From Sphingopyxis yananensis (lineage in GTDB: Bacteria > Pseudomonadota > Alphaproteobacteria > Sphingomonadales > Sphingomonadaceae), in contig NZ_JAJEWI010000005.1 of assembly GCF_020687785.1 (NCBI RefSeq), positions 62,001 through 126,000 on the forward strand: a stretch of 64,000 nucleotides of DNA. Reading direction: 5' to 3'. The position numbers and the translations under genes are program-made. The first letter of the stretch is position 1, and the number at the start of each line of letters is the position of its first letter. This document shows positions 44,388-52,970 of the stretch, in pieces. The notes beneath the pieces were generated by a model, which saw only the letters and a list, made by a program, of their open reading frames with translations, had not been told where the DNA came from and did not search any database.

Positions 44388-46268
44388 TTAGCCCAAACCG
44401 AAGCTGATCGCCGTCCAATACGTGATGCCCGCAGCAATATAGGCCAACGCGAACAAATAGCCGACCATGAACATCGGCCATTTCCAGCCATTGGTTTCGC
44501 GGCGCGTGATGGCGATGGTCGACACGCATTGCGGGGCAAAGATAAACCAAGCCAAAAAGGCAAGGGCGGTGGCCAGCGACCATTTGCTTTGCAACCGTTC
44601 ACCCAGCGATTGCGCCAAGGCTTCTTCGTCGTCGCCAACCTCAATCGCATTGGCGGTGGCCATGGCCGAAACGGCGACTTCGCGGGCGGCCATGGCGGGT
44701 ATCAGGGCCAAAGCAATGTCATGGTTAAAGCCGATGGGGGCGACGACCACTTCGATACCAGAGGCGATGCGCCCTGCTACGCTATATTCCACTTGGCTGA
44801 CATCCGCGCCCTCTGGGGCCTTGGGATAGGATAGCAGCAACCACAAAGCGACAGTGGTGGCGAAAATGATGGTGCCAGCGCGGCGCAGGAACAGCCATGC
44901 GCGTTGCCACAGGGCAAGCAGGACGTCGGCCATGCGCGGCCATTGGTAACGCGGCATTTCCATCATGAAGCCAGTATTATTGCCCTTGGCCAGCGTGCGG
45001 CGTAGCACCAGCGCCACCAACAATGCGCCGACGATGCCCGCAATATACAGGCAAAAGAGCACAAAGCCTTGCAAGCCAATGATCGTGCCGCCAACGGGAC
45101 GCGCCGGAATGAAGGCGCCGATGATCAATGTATAAACGGGCAAGCGCGCCGAACAGGTCATCAGCGGGGCGATGAGAATGGTCGTCAGACGGTCCTTGGG
45201 GTCAGGAATAGCGCGGGTCGCCATAATGCCCGGAACCGCGCAAGCAAAGCTGGACAGCAGCGGAATGAAGCCACGGCCCGACAAGCCGACCTTGGACATT
45301 AAACCGTCCATCAAAAAGGCGGCGCGGGTCATATAACCCGTCGATTCCAAAAGCAAAATGAACAGGAATAGGATCAGAATCTGGGGCAAAAAGACGATTA
45401 CGGAACCGACGCCGCCCAAGGCACCCTCGATGATCAAATCTTGCAGGAATCCGGCTGGCATATTTCCAGCCACCCATGTTTGGGCAGCGGCAAAGCCATC
45501 CTCAATCCAGCCAATGGGCGCTTCGGACCATGCGTAAACGGCTTGGAACATCAGGAACATCAGTCCCAATAATATTGTCAATCCCGCCACGGGGTGCAGG
45601 AAAATAGCATCAAACCGCTGGGTCCAACGCCGCACGGGCGTTTCCGAAATAATCGCGGCTTTGGCAATGTCGCGCGCGCGGCGGCGAACATTTGCATCCG
45701 ATGAATGAAGTTGGGGTGCCACCAGATCGGGCTGTGCGGATGGGGTCTGTGCGGCGCGCGTAGCGGCATCCACCGCCTCTAGCAAATCATCCAGACCGCG
45801 CTTTCGCACAGCGACGGTCGACACCACCGGAACGCCCAAATCAGCGGACAGCTTGGCTGGGTCCAGCATCAATCCGTCGCGTTCAGCCAGATCCAGCATG
45901 TTCAGCGCGACGATGGTGGGCAGGCCAAGGTCGATCAGTTCCAACGCAAAGCACAGGTGATTTTCCAAATTGGCCGCGTCGACGACGACAACCAGTGCGT
46001 CGGGCCGCGCTTCACCCGCTTGGCGGCCCAAAATCACATCGCGTGTGACTTGTTCATCGGGGCTGCTGGGGTCCAGACTATAGGTGCCGGGCAAGTCGAT
46101 CAGTTTGACCATGCGGCCGTCGGCCAAGGCCGCCATGCCAGCTTTGCGTTCCACCGTGACGCCAGGATAATTGGCGATTTTTTGGCGTGCGCCAGTCAGT
46201 GCATTGAATAGGCTTGATTTTCCGGCGTTGGGGTTGCCCGTCAACGCGACGATAGGGGCGCTGTTCAT
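44388..46268 (-). CDS. feoB: Ferrous iron transporter FeoB
   Basis: A 626-residue inner-membrane Fe(II) transporter with a cytosolic G domain. G1 is GNPNAGKSSLFNALTG, G3 is DLPGTYSLDP and G4 is LNMLD. A helical spacer follows, then about ten membrane helices with two Gate regions around GFIPLLSSFACAVPGIMATR and the later GTIIFATTVALWLL segment. It overlaps feoA by 4 bases. No feoC is visible. Confidence 0.96.
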   Translation of the reverse strand: MNSAPIVALTGNPNAGKSSLFNALTGARQKIANYPGVTVERKAGMAALADGRMVKLIDLPGTYSLDPSSPDEQVTRDVILGRQAGEARPDALVVVVDAANLENHLCFALELIDLGLPTIVALNMLDLAERDGLMLDPAKLSADLGVPVVSTVAVRKRGLDDLLEAVDAATRAAQTPSAQPDLVAPQLHSSDANVRRRARDIAKAAIISETPVRRWTQRFDAIFLHPVAGLTILLGLMFLMFQAVYAWSEAPIGWIEDGFAAAQTWVAGNMPAGFLQDLIIEGALGGVGSVIVFLPQILILFLFILLLESTGYMTRAAFLMDGLMSKVGLSGRGFIPLLSSFACAVPGIMATRAIPDPKDRLTTILIAPLMTCSARLPVYTLIIGAFIPARPVGGTIIGLQGFVLFCLYIAGIVGALLVALVLRRTLAKGNNTGFMMEMPRYQWPRMADVLLALWQRAWLFLRRAGTIIFATTVALWLLLSYPKAPEGADVSQVEYSVAGRIASGIEVVVAPIGFNHDIALALIPAMAAREVAVSAMATANAIEVGDDEEALAQSLGERLQSKWSLATALAFLAWFIFAPQCVSTIAITRRETNGWKWPMFMVGYLFALAYIAAGITYWTAISFGLG

Positions 46269-46513
46269 GTGGCGGGCACCACTTCGATGGCAGCGGCTTG
46301 ACCCGCACGGATGATGACTTGCATGCGGCCAATCGTCAGCGCCAACGGGTCCCGCGAAAAGATGCTACCCCGATGGGCGGGGGTGACGGTGACCCCTTCG
46401 TCCAAGCCAAATTCGCGCAAACGGCGGCCTTCTTCGTTGGACAAAATATCCCAATGAACGCGGGTGATGCGGAAAGCGTGGCCCAAAGGCACCTGATCAA
46501 GCCGGATAGTCAT
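46265..46513 (-). CDS. feoA: FeoA-type SH3-like regulatory protein
   Basis: An 82-residue protein with the FeoA pattern: PLGHAFRITRV, RRLREFGLDEGVTVTPAHRG, DPLALTIGRMQVIIRAGQAAAIEV. FeoA binds FeoB and is needed for Fe(II) uptake. There is little or no ribosome-binding site, and a Fur-like palindrome begins 2 bases upstream of the ATG, so the message may be leaderless or the start may lie elsewhere. Confidence 0.93.
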   Translation of the reverse strand: MTIRLDQVPLGHAFRITRVHWDILSNEEGRRLREFGLDEGVTVTPAHRGSIFSRDPLALTIGRMQVIIRAGQAAAIEVVPAT

Positions 46514-46514
46514 T

Positions 46515-46539
46515 GCGAGCGATTATCAATATCGTTCGC
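46515..46539. promoter_or_regulatory. Fur-like operator at feoA
   Basis: GCGAGCGAT (46515-46523) and ATCGTTCGC (46531-46539) form an imperfect inverted repeat around TATCAAT. The core GATTATCAATATC resembles part of a Fur box. Position directly before feoA fits iron-responsive repression. Confidence 0.5.
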
Positions 46540-46618
46540 TTTGCGCTACCCCTCTGCTCATTTTCGATTAAACTTTTTATGGGGATGGGGTCTGGGACAG
46601 ATTTATACGCCCCAAAAA

Positions 46619-47281
46619 TCAGCTCGGATAGCGCAAACGCCCAATAAAACGGACCAAACTGGGGCGCTCTGGTCGATTGGCGGCGCGGCGGTGCTTCCAT
46701 GTTTCAAACCGCATAACCTGATCGATGCGGCGCGCCAGAAATGCCTTGGTATCAGCGAAATCATCGCTGTCGTCGTTCAAAAATACCGACATGGTAGCGG
46801 CGTAAACACTGCCCAAAATCATACGCTTGCTGTAATGATTATAATCGGTCGCCGTGTCGCCTGCGAGCCGCCACATATGATCGGCGGCGCGCCACGTTAA
46901 TTTGGCTGCAAAGGCGGCGTTTTGCGGCATGGCCAAGATGGACAAGGCGCGGCGCAGGGCCTCACGGTCTTTGGCGACCAAGGCGATGCGCTTTTCGACC
47001 AAAGCAGTAATTCGCTGGCGGATTTTCATGCTCGCCAAAATTTCGGGTGTCAGTTCGGCTTCCATTTGGATGTCGATGGCAGCGAACCATTCGGCGATCA
47101 TGCCGCGCGGCCCATCCGGAAAGGCGATGCGCGCAACGTCGACGTCCAAACCAAGCTTGTTGGCGGCATCGTCCAAGGCCCGCTGACTGAAACCGTCAAA
47201 GGCCGCAGATGCGGCAATATGCGGCGCCAAAGCAGCGCGAATTTCGTCGATGGTCGGATCAGCAGGAAGAAGCATGGCCAT
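46619..47281 (-). CDS. COQ9 family protein (ubiquinone biosynthesis)
   Basis: A 220-residue protein of the COQ9 family, with a TetR-like helical fold that binds isoprenoid lipids and assists the COQ7 hydroxylation step in ubiquinone synthesis. Seen: LDVDVARIAFPDGPRGMIAEW, KIRQRITALVEKRI and WRAADHMWRLAGDTATDYNHYSKR in two parts, which is the family core. The frame extends to 47362, but ATG 47281 (MAMLLPAD) or 47275 is a more normal start. Confidence 0.9.
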   Translation of the reverse strand: MAMLLPADPTIDEIRAALAPHIAASAAFDGFSQRALDDAANKLGLDVDVARIAFPDGPRGMIAEWFAAIDIQMEAELTPEILASMKIRQRITALVEKRIALVAKDREALRRALSILAMPQNAAFAAKLTWRAADHMWRLAGDTATDYNHYSKRMILGSVYAATMSVFLNDDSDDFADTKAFLARRIDQVMRFETWKHRRAANRPERPSLVRFIGRLRYPS

Positions 47282-47632
47282 GACCCCTAGATAGGCGAGG
47301 GGGCACGGTTCGGCAACTGCTTCGCGGACGGTAGGCGCAAAAGGCGCGGCGCTTGGACACACGGACCACCTGGGGCAGGGTGACGGGACTGTTTGCTGCG
47401 GCGATGATCATTGCTGTAAGCCGCAAGGCGTGGCGGCCCCATGGGGTGGATCATTAAAAATAGTAGCAAAAAAAGACTTATTCCTTGCGAAGAAAAACTA
47501 GCGACTCTAGCCATTGTGGGGAGGGGGACGGCTGCATAGCTTGTCCAATATGTTCGGGGGCGGATGCTTGGGCGCTTTGGACCCGAATTATGACTAGATC
47601 ATATCCATTCAGAACGAACGGAGCGGAAAAGC
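47282..47632. other. Divergent intergenic region between COQ9 and the Old Yellow Enzyme gene
   Basis: A 351-base gap without a convincing gene. It must hold both promoters. A short palindrome CCCCATGGGG is at 47437-47446. The last 30 bases before the OYE ATG are purine-rich with a GGAGCGGAAAAG ribosome-binding site. No tRNA, repeat or clear operator was recognised. Confidence 0.5.
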
Positions 47633-48718
47633 ATGATGAACAATACATTGTTAGAACCCATAAAATTGGGCGCGATTGATGCCCCCAACCGCATTTTGAT
47701 GGCCCCGCTGACACGCGGACGGGCAGGGGCTCGCTTTGTTCCCAATGAACTGGCGGTCGAATATTATCGTCAACGGGCCTCGTCGGGCCTGATCATTTCC
47801 GAGGCAACGGGCATTTCACAAGAAGGCTTGGGTTGGCCCTCGGCCCCCGGTCTGTGGACCGACGAACAGGTGGAAGGGTGGAAGCCTGTGACCGCTGCTG
47901 TGCACGCGGCAGGAGGGCGCATCGTTGCGCAATTGTGGCATATGGGCCGACTGGTCCACAGCGTCTTTAATGATGGGAAAGCCCCAGTTTCGGCATCGGC
48001 CACCAAAGCCGAGGGACGGGCCCATACCCCCGTCGGACGCAAAGATTTGGAAGTGGCGCGCCCGCTGGATGTCGCCGAAATGCCGCGCATTGTGACGGAT
48101 TATGTCCATGCGGCACAAAATGCCAAACGCGCCGGATTTGACGGTGTGCAACTGCATGGGGCCAATGGATATTTGATCGACCAATTTTTGCGCGATGGCA
48201 CCAACCAGCGCACCGATGATTATGGCGGCGCACCCGAGAATCGCATTCGCTTGCTGCGCGAAGTCACTGAGGCGCTGATTGGCGTGTGGGGCGCGGACCG
48301 CGTGTCTGTCCGCTTGTCGCCCAATGGTGAGTCGCAGGGCGTGGATGACAGTGCGCCCGAAACCGTCTTTCCTTTGGCCGCAAAAATGCTCAGCGATTTG
48401 GGCATCAGCTTTTTGGAACTGCGCGAACCCGGACCAGAGGGGACCTTTGGGTCAACGGATGTGCCCAAGCTCAGCCCCGCTATTCGCAAGGCTTTTGCTG
48501 GCCCCTTGGTTTTGAACAGCGATTATGACCTTGCGCGCGCGCAGGCCGATCTGGACAGCGGATTGGCGGATGCCATCAGCTTTGGTCGGCCCTTTATTTC
48601 CAATCCCGATTTGGTGGAACGCATTGCGCAGGGCGCGGAATGGGCGCCCAATGATATGGCCCGCTGGTATACGCCGGGGCCAGAGGGATATATTGATTAT
48701 CCGACCTTGAAAGGGTGA
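47633..48718 (+). CDS. Old Yellow Enzyme family alkene reductase
   Basis: A 361-residue FMN-dependent TIM-barrel ene-reductase. Seen: PNRILMAPLTRGRAG, AQLWHMGR, GFDGVQLHGANGYLIDQFLRDGTNQRTDDYGG in sections, and SFGRPFISNPDL at the phosphate-binding end. H and N of the LHGANG segment are the substrate-binding pair. It resembles N-ethylmaleimide reductase/xenobiotic reductase. It reduces activated C=C bonds or nitro groups; the natural substrate is unknown. Monocistronic. Confidence 0.9.
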   Translation: MMNNTLLEPIKLGAIDAPNRILMAPLTRGRAGARFVPNELAVEYYRQRASSGLIISEATGISQEGLGWPSAPGLWTDEQVEGWKPVTAAVHAAGGRIVAQLWHMGRLVHSVFNDGKAPVSASATKAEGRAHTPVGRKDLEVARPLDVAEMPRIVTDYVHAAQNAKRAGFDGVQLHGANGYLIDQFLRDGTNQRTDDYGGAPENRIRLLREVTEALIGVWGADRVSVRLSPNGESQGVDDSAPETVFPLAAKMLSDLGISFLELREPGPEGTFGSTDVPKLSPAIRKAFAGPLVLNSDYDLARAQADLDSGLADAISFGRPFISNPDLVERIAQGAEWAPNDMARWYTPGPEGYIDYPTLKG

Positions 48719-48739
48719 TGAAATGGAACAGAGCCGGTG

Positions 48740-49402
48740 TTATCGCTGGCTCTGTTCATCCAGCGCGACCAGTTGGTCCACTATGCGCCGCCCGATTTCC
48801 GCCCGCTGACCCCATAAAATGGCAACCAGTAACGCATGAACCAGCACCGCTGATCCGGCGTCCTGCGACCAAATGAATATTTCGAAGATAATCAAACCAA
48901 TGAGGGTGATGAACAGTATTTTTGACACATGCTGACGTCCAACCTCGCCCAAACGGATATTGCGCGGTCCCTTGCTGTCCCACGCGGTGTTGGTGGTGAA
49001 CGCGGCGGCCTGATTGGCACGCAGCATAGCGGCTGTTTGTGGGTTGGCTAGGGTTCCGTTCTGCGACCCTTTTGCATGAGATTGCGGCTGGGGCGTTGAT
49101 TTTGCTGCAACCGCCGCGCCGTCCCATGGCGTTTGAGACTTGCGCTGCGTTTGCTCGGTGCGCGGCGAGCCTTTATATGACGGCGGCGTGTCGCCGGTTG
49201 GGAGCGCTGCAAAATGCGATGGATTTCCGCTGCGCGTCGTGGGCGCGGTGGCAGGGCGATGCCCTGCTTGTTCGTCCAACAAGGCCATACGCTCCGCTGC
49301 GCTGAGCGGCGGAGCGCCGGTTTCATTGTCAAACACCACCAGTCGACCTTTGATCTCTTTGATCGTCCATCGACTGGGAGGGGGTTTGTCAAGCAACGCC
49401 AA
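48740..49402 (-). CDS. Hypothetical protein with C-terminal membrane segments
   Basis: A 220-residue protein I do not recognise. The N-terminal 45 residues ([19 protein letters not shown]) look folded and basic. A long Pro/Ser/Thr/Gln-rich low-complexity linker runs from about 45 to 140. One or two hydrophobic helices follow ([17 protein letters not shown] and [14 protein letters not shown]), then a charged tail. It overlaps ribH by 14 bases, so it is co-transcribed with the ribBA-ribH unit, but no riboflavin role can be deduced. Confidence 0.65.
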   Translation of the reverse strand: MALLDKPPPSRWTIKEIKGRLVVFDNETGAPPLSAAERMALLDEQAGHRPATAPTTRSGNPSHFAALPTGDTPPSYKGSPRTEQTQRKSQTPWDGAAVAAKSTPQPQSHAKGSQNGTLANPQTAAMLRANQAAAFTTNTAWDSKGPRNIRLGEVGRQHVSKILFITLIGLIIFEIFIWSQDAGSAVLVHALLVAILWGQRAEIGRRIVDQLVALDEQSQR

Positions 49403-49814
49403 ATTGTTCCTTTAACTGAAACATAGCCAGTGCAGCCTTGGCCGCTTCGCCGCCCTTATCCTTGCGTGTTTTATCCGCGCGGGCAAGGGCCTGTTCTTCA
49501 TTTTCGACGGTCAAAATACCATTGCCAATGGCCAAACCGTCCAGCGTCAGGGCCATGATGCCGCGCGCGCTTTCATTCGATACCACTTCGAAATGATAGG
49601 TTTCACCGCGAATGATCACGCCCAGCGCAACAAAGGCATCAAAACGTTGGGTTTGATCGCCCAGTCCAATGGCCGCAGGCACTTCCAATGCACCGGGCAC
49701 GGTGACGGTTTCATGGCTATGGCCTTCGGCTTCCAAGCTACTACGCACGCCGTCCAGCAGCATGTCGTTCAGATGGTCGTAAAAACGGGCTTCAACAATT
49801 AGGACGTGCGCCAT
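49389..49814 (-). CDS. ribH: 6,7-dimethyl-8-ribityllumazine synthase
   Basis: A 141-residue lumazine synthase: [48 protein letters not shown] with the catalytic His, and [18 protein letters not shown]. It condenses RibB and RibD products. It abuts the ribBA stop by one base. Confidence 0.96.
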   Translation of the reverse strand: MAHVLIVEARFYDHLNDMLLDGVRSSLEAEGHSHETVTVPGALEVPAAIGLGDQTQRFDAFVALGVIIRGETYHFEVVSNESARGIMALTLDGLAIGNGILTVENEEQALARADKTRKDKGGEAAKAALAMFQLKEQFGVA

Positions 49815-51103
49815 TATTCAGTTTCCCCAGGGATAGAGCGTTCCGCGACGACCGATAGGCCATAGCCTTCCAATCCCACAAGATTGTTATGGGATGGGGT
49901 CAGCAATTCCATGGAACTGATTCCCAAATCCACCAAGATTTGCGCGCCAATACCATAGGTGCGCAGGTCCATGGTCGTGCCAGGGGCCGCAGGGGGCAGG
50001 GTGTCGATGTCCAGCGCACCAGGCAGGGGGCGCATCAGCATGACAATCACACCAGCGCCAGCATTGCCAATCGCCTCCATCGACCGTTGCAAACGGCGCT
50101 TTTTGGGGCCGGGGCGGCCCATGATATCATCCAGCATCGATACCGGATGCATACGGACCAATGTGGGCTGATCCGGAATAACATGGCCCTTTTGCAGCAC
50201 CAAATTGATCGTGCCATCGACCTTGTTCCGATAGGATTTCAAGCGCCAGTCGCCGCCATAATCCGATTCAAAAGGTTCTTCCGACACCAGTTCCACCAAA
50301 CGGTCGGTGCGGTTGCGATAGGCGATCAGGTCGGCGATCGTGCCAATTTTGAGGCCATGTTTGCGGGCAAAGGGAATCAGGTCATCAAGGCGCGCCATCG
50401 TGCCGTCATCATTCATGATTTCGCAAATGACGCCCGATGGGTTGAGCCCTGCCAGACGCGAAATGTCAACGCTGGCCTCGGTGTGTCCGGCGCGAACCAA
50501 AACACCGCCATCGCGCGCGATCAGGGGAAAGACATGGCCGGGGGTGACGATATCGTCCACGGTTTTTGATGCATCCACGGCAACCGCGATGGTGCGCGCG
50601 CGGTCGGCGGCGGAAATGCCGGTGGTCACGCCTTCGCGGGCTTCGATGGATACGGTGAAGGCCGTTTCATGGCGGGTGCCATTTTTACGGCTCATCAATT
50701 CCAAGCCCAATTCGTCGACGCGCGCCTTGGCGAGCGTCAGGCAGATCAGGCCGCGACCATGGGTGGCCATGAAATTAACGGCATCGGGGGTGGCCATTTG
50801 CGCTGGAATGACCAGATCGCCTTCATTTTCACGGTCTTCATCGTCGACCAAAATGAACATACGGCCATTGCGCGCTTCGGCGATAATTTCTTCGGCAGAG
50901 GCCATGGGCGAGACATCGCTGCCATGCTCCAGCCATTGTTCCAGCTTGCGCAGCGTTTCCGCCGTGGGATTCCAACTGGGGGAATCTAGGTCGCGCAGGC
51001 TGTTGGCATGAAGGCCCGCCGCACGGGCCAGACCGGAACGAGACACGCTGCCGTCGTCGACGATGGAGCGGATGCGATCAATGAGCTGTGTAGACATGCG
51101 CAT
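49814..51103 (-). CDS. ribBA: HTH-fused 3,4-dihydroxy-2-butanone 4-phosphate synthase with degenerate GTP cyclohydrolase II domain
   Basis: A 429-residue three-part protein. Residues about 15-58 form an XRE-like helix-turn-helix ([34 protein letters not shown]) not found in standard RibBA. Residues 68-268 are an intact RibB domain ([29 protein letters not shown]). Residues 285-428 resemble GTP cyclohydrolase II. However, the zinc region at 317-340 ([15 protein letters not shown]) lacks all three cysteines, so this half should not open GTP. A true RibA must be encoded elsewhere. Several inverted repeats flank the start. ATG 51103 or 51097. Confidence 0.9.
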   Translation of the reverse strand: MRMSTQLIDRIRSIVDDGSVSRSGLARAAGLHANSLRDLDSPSWNPTAETLRKLEQWLEHGSDVSPMASAEEIIAEARNGRMFILVDDEDRENEGDLVIPAQMATPDAVNFMATHGRGLICLTLAKARVDELGLELMSRKNGTRHETAFTVSIEAREGVTTGISAADRARTIAVAVDASKTVDDIVTPGHVFPLIARDGGVLVRAGHTEASVDISRLAGLNPSGVICEIMNDDGTMARLDDLIPFARKHGLKIGTIADLIAYRNRTDRLVELVSEEPFESDYGGDWRLKSYRNKVDGTINLVLQKGHVIPDQPTLVRMHPVSMLDDIMGRPGPKKRRLQRSMEAIGNAGAGVIVMLMRPLPGALDIDTLPPAAPGTTMDLRTYGIGAQILVDLGISSMELLTPSHNNLVGLEGYGLSVVAERSIPGETE

Positions 51104-51109
51104 GATGTC

Positions 51110-51145
51110 TCACATCAAAATGTGATCGTCAATAATTTATCACAT
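51110..51145. promoter_or_regulatory. Operator-like overlapping palindromes at the ribBA start
   Basis: TCACAT-CAAA-ATGTGA (51110-51125) is a perfect palindrome ending 7 bases before the ribBA ATG. Its right arm also pairs with ATCACAT at 51139-51145 (ATGTGAT at 51120-51126). Three copies of the ATGTGA half-site in 36 bases suggest a regulator-binding site covering the ribosome-binding region. Confidence 0.55.
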
Positions 51146-51179
51146 TAGATTGATCGCTCTGTGTGAGTGATCAATCTAA
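51145..51179. repeat. Long inverted repeat between ribBA and the ankyrin gene
   Basis: TTAGATTGATCGCTC (51145-51159) pairs with GAGTGATCAATCTAA (51165-51179) around TGTGT, with one G-T wobble. As minus-strand RNA it would fold into a 15-bp hairpin in the ribBA leader or just after the ankyrin gene stop. No T-tract follows. Confidence 0.7.
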
Positions 51180-51185
51180 ACCCTT

Positions 51186-51806
51186 TTATTGTGGTCCAAA
51201 AACGGCGCTACCGTCGCGCACGGCTACGTCAGATTTTGCATCCAAAGCCGATAAAATGCTGCCCGTGCGGTCGTCGCGCTGGGCATAACCACGGGCGGAC
51301 AAGCCCGCGACATGGTCGGATTTATCGGGATTCGCACCATTGCGCACCAACAAGCTGACCAAGGCCGTGTTGCGCGCCTGAACCGCCAAAATCAGCGCCG
51401 TTTCCCCCCGACGGTTGCTTTGATCAACAGGGGCTTTGCTACCCAGCAATTCTGTCGCACCATCCGTGAAATTCAACAAAGCGGCGTGCATTAATGGCGT
51501 CACGCCCTGACGGTCCGCAATGGCGGGGTCTGCGCCCTTGCCCAACAAGAAACGCACCCATGTGAGGTCCCGCCTTTTGGTGGCAATGGCCAGCGCGGTT
51601 TCGCCATTGTCGGGGTGGCGTGAATTGATCAACGTGCTGTCATTTTGCAATGCTTCGGTGGCTTTGGTGCCGTCGCGGCTTTCCACGGCCTTTAGGAAGG
51701 CATAGCCGCCACGAAATTGCGCTTGGGCGCTAGATGGGGCCAAAGTGGTGACGGCGGTCGCCAAGGCGATGGCCCATAGGGCATAGCGAAACTTCAAAAA
51801 CATCAT
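51186..51806 (-). CDS. Exported ankyrin-repeat protein
   Basis: A 206-residue protein with a signal peptide (LWAIALATAVTTLAPSSAQA, cleavage after AQA near residue 29). About four ankyrin repeats follow (GETALAIATKRRDLTWVRFLLGKGAD, GVTPLMHAALLNFTDGATELL, GETALILAVQARNTALVSLLVRNGAN, each in the usual 33-residue rhythm). Periplasmic location is inferred; partner unknown. Start may be 51806 or 51803. Confidence 0.87.
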   Translation of the reverse strand: MMFLKFRYALWAIALATAVTTLAPSSAQAQFRGGYAFLKAVESRDGTKATEALQNDSTLINSRHPDNGETALAIATKRRDLTWVRFLLGKGADPAIADRQGVTPLMHAALLNFTDGATELLGSKAPVDQSNRRGETALILAVQARNTALVSLLVRNGANPDKSDHVAGLSARGYAQRDDRTGSILSALDAKSDVAVRDGSAVFGPQ

Positions 51807-51918
51807 TGACCGACCCCAAGGCGCTTTACCGCAATATTGCGACGCAAAACTTGATTTTCAGTGCCCAGCCTCGCAAGGCTGAACGCAGTGATTTCCAATA
51901 TTATGAGGATAAAGGCCT

Positions 51919-52530
51919 GTGCGTTCAACCCTTGTGCTGATCTTGGCGGCTTTGTTGGCGGGATGTTCGTCGCCATCATCCGATGATGTGGGTTCACCGC
52001 CATTGGAAAATGCGCGCATTGGCGGGCCATTCACCTTGACCGATCAAAATGGCAAAAGCGTGAAGGACACAGATTTTGCGGGTCAATATCGCATGGTCTA
52101 TTTTGGCTATACCTATTGTCCCGATATCTGCCCCATTGACGCGCAAAAGCTGATGCGCGGCTTGGCGCAATTTGAAAAAGCGGACGCTGCGCGCGGCGCA
52201 AAAATCCAACCTTTGTTCATCACAGTGGACCCGGAGCGCGATACGGCGGAAACGCTGAAAAGCTTTGTTGAACGCTATCATCCACGCTTGATTGGCTTGA
52301 CCGGCAGCAAGGAACAAATCGCGGATGTCGCGAAATCCTATGCTGTGACCTATCATAAGCAAGCGGGGTCTGCGCCGGACCGTTATTTGGTCGCGCACAG
52401 CCAATTGGCCTTTTTGATGGACCCTGAAGGCAAGCCTTTGGCTTTGTTGCCGCTGGACGACGTCATGACCGACGCCGACGAAGGCAAGCCCGAATTGGTC
52501 GCCGCTGAACTGACAAAGTGGGTCAAGTGA
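51919..52530 (+). CDS. SCO-family copper-binding lipoprotein
   Basis: A 203-residue thioredoxin-fold protein that delivers copper to cytochrome c oxidase. The lipobox LAALLAGC places it in the envelope. The copper ligands are C67 and C71 in YCPDICP and H160 in LVAHSQLAF. The GTG start at 51919 follows AGGATAAAGG; no better ATG exists before the signal sequence. It overlaps the next gene by 4 bases. Confidence 0.94.
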   Translation: MRSTLVLILAALLAGCSSPSSDDVGSPPLENARIGGPFTLTDQNGKSVKDTDFAGQYRMVYFGYTYCPDICPIDAQKLMRGLAQFEKADAARGAKIQPLFITVDPERDTAETLKSFVERYHPRLIGLTGSKEQIADVAKSYAVTYHKQAGSAPDRYLVAHSQLAFLMDPEGKPLALLPLDDVMTDADEGKPELVAAELTKWVK

Positions 52531-52970
52531 CCAACAAAAACGCACAGCCATTTTGGGAAGCCCCGCTGAACAGTTTGGATGCTGGTCAGTGGGAGGCGTT
52601 GTGCGATGGCTGCGGCAAATGCTGTCTGCACAAGCTGGAGGATGAGGACACCGGCCGAATCTATCCGACCAATGTGGCCTGCCGATTGCTGGATTTGGAA
52701 ACAGGACAGTGCAGCAATTATAAGCATCGCCGCCGTCATGTGCCCGACTGTCTGACACTGACCAAAGCCAAGGTGGCCGATATCGAATGGCTGCCGCAGA
52801 CTTGCGCCTATCGTTTGCGGGCCGAAGGCCTGCCGTTGCCCGATTGGCATTATCTGATCAGCGGCGACTGCAATGCCGTGCACCGTGCGGGCGAATCGAT
52901 TGTCGGTTGGACGGTGGGTGAGGATTATGCCGGACCGCTGGAAAATCACCTTGTTGAGCGGGTGGTTTAA
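52527..52970 (+). CDS. YcgN/UPF0260 cysteine-cluster protein
   Basis: A 147-residue protein with the family cysteine motif CDGCGKCCLHKLED and further cysteines in VACRLLD, QCSNY, PDCLTL and TCAYRL, probably binding a metal cluster. No function is established. The GTG at 52527 overlaps the SCO stop (GTGA); a second GTG at 52518 is in frame but would overlap further. Confidence 0.87.
   Translation: MTNKNAQPFWEAPLNSLDAGQWEALCDGCGKCCLHKLEDEDTGRIYPTNVACRLLDLETGQCSNYKHRRRHVPDCLTLTKAKVADIEWLPQTCAYRLRAEGLPLPDWHYLISGDCNAVHRAGESIVGWTVGEDYAGPLENHLVERVV

Noticed and set aside
51080-51185. FMN riboswitch before ribBA
   Set aside because: None of the conserved RFN segments is present; the region contains only palindromes.
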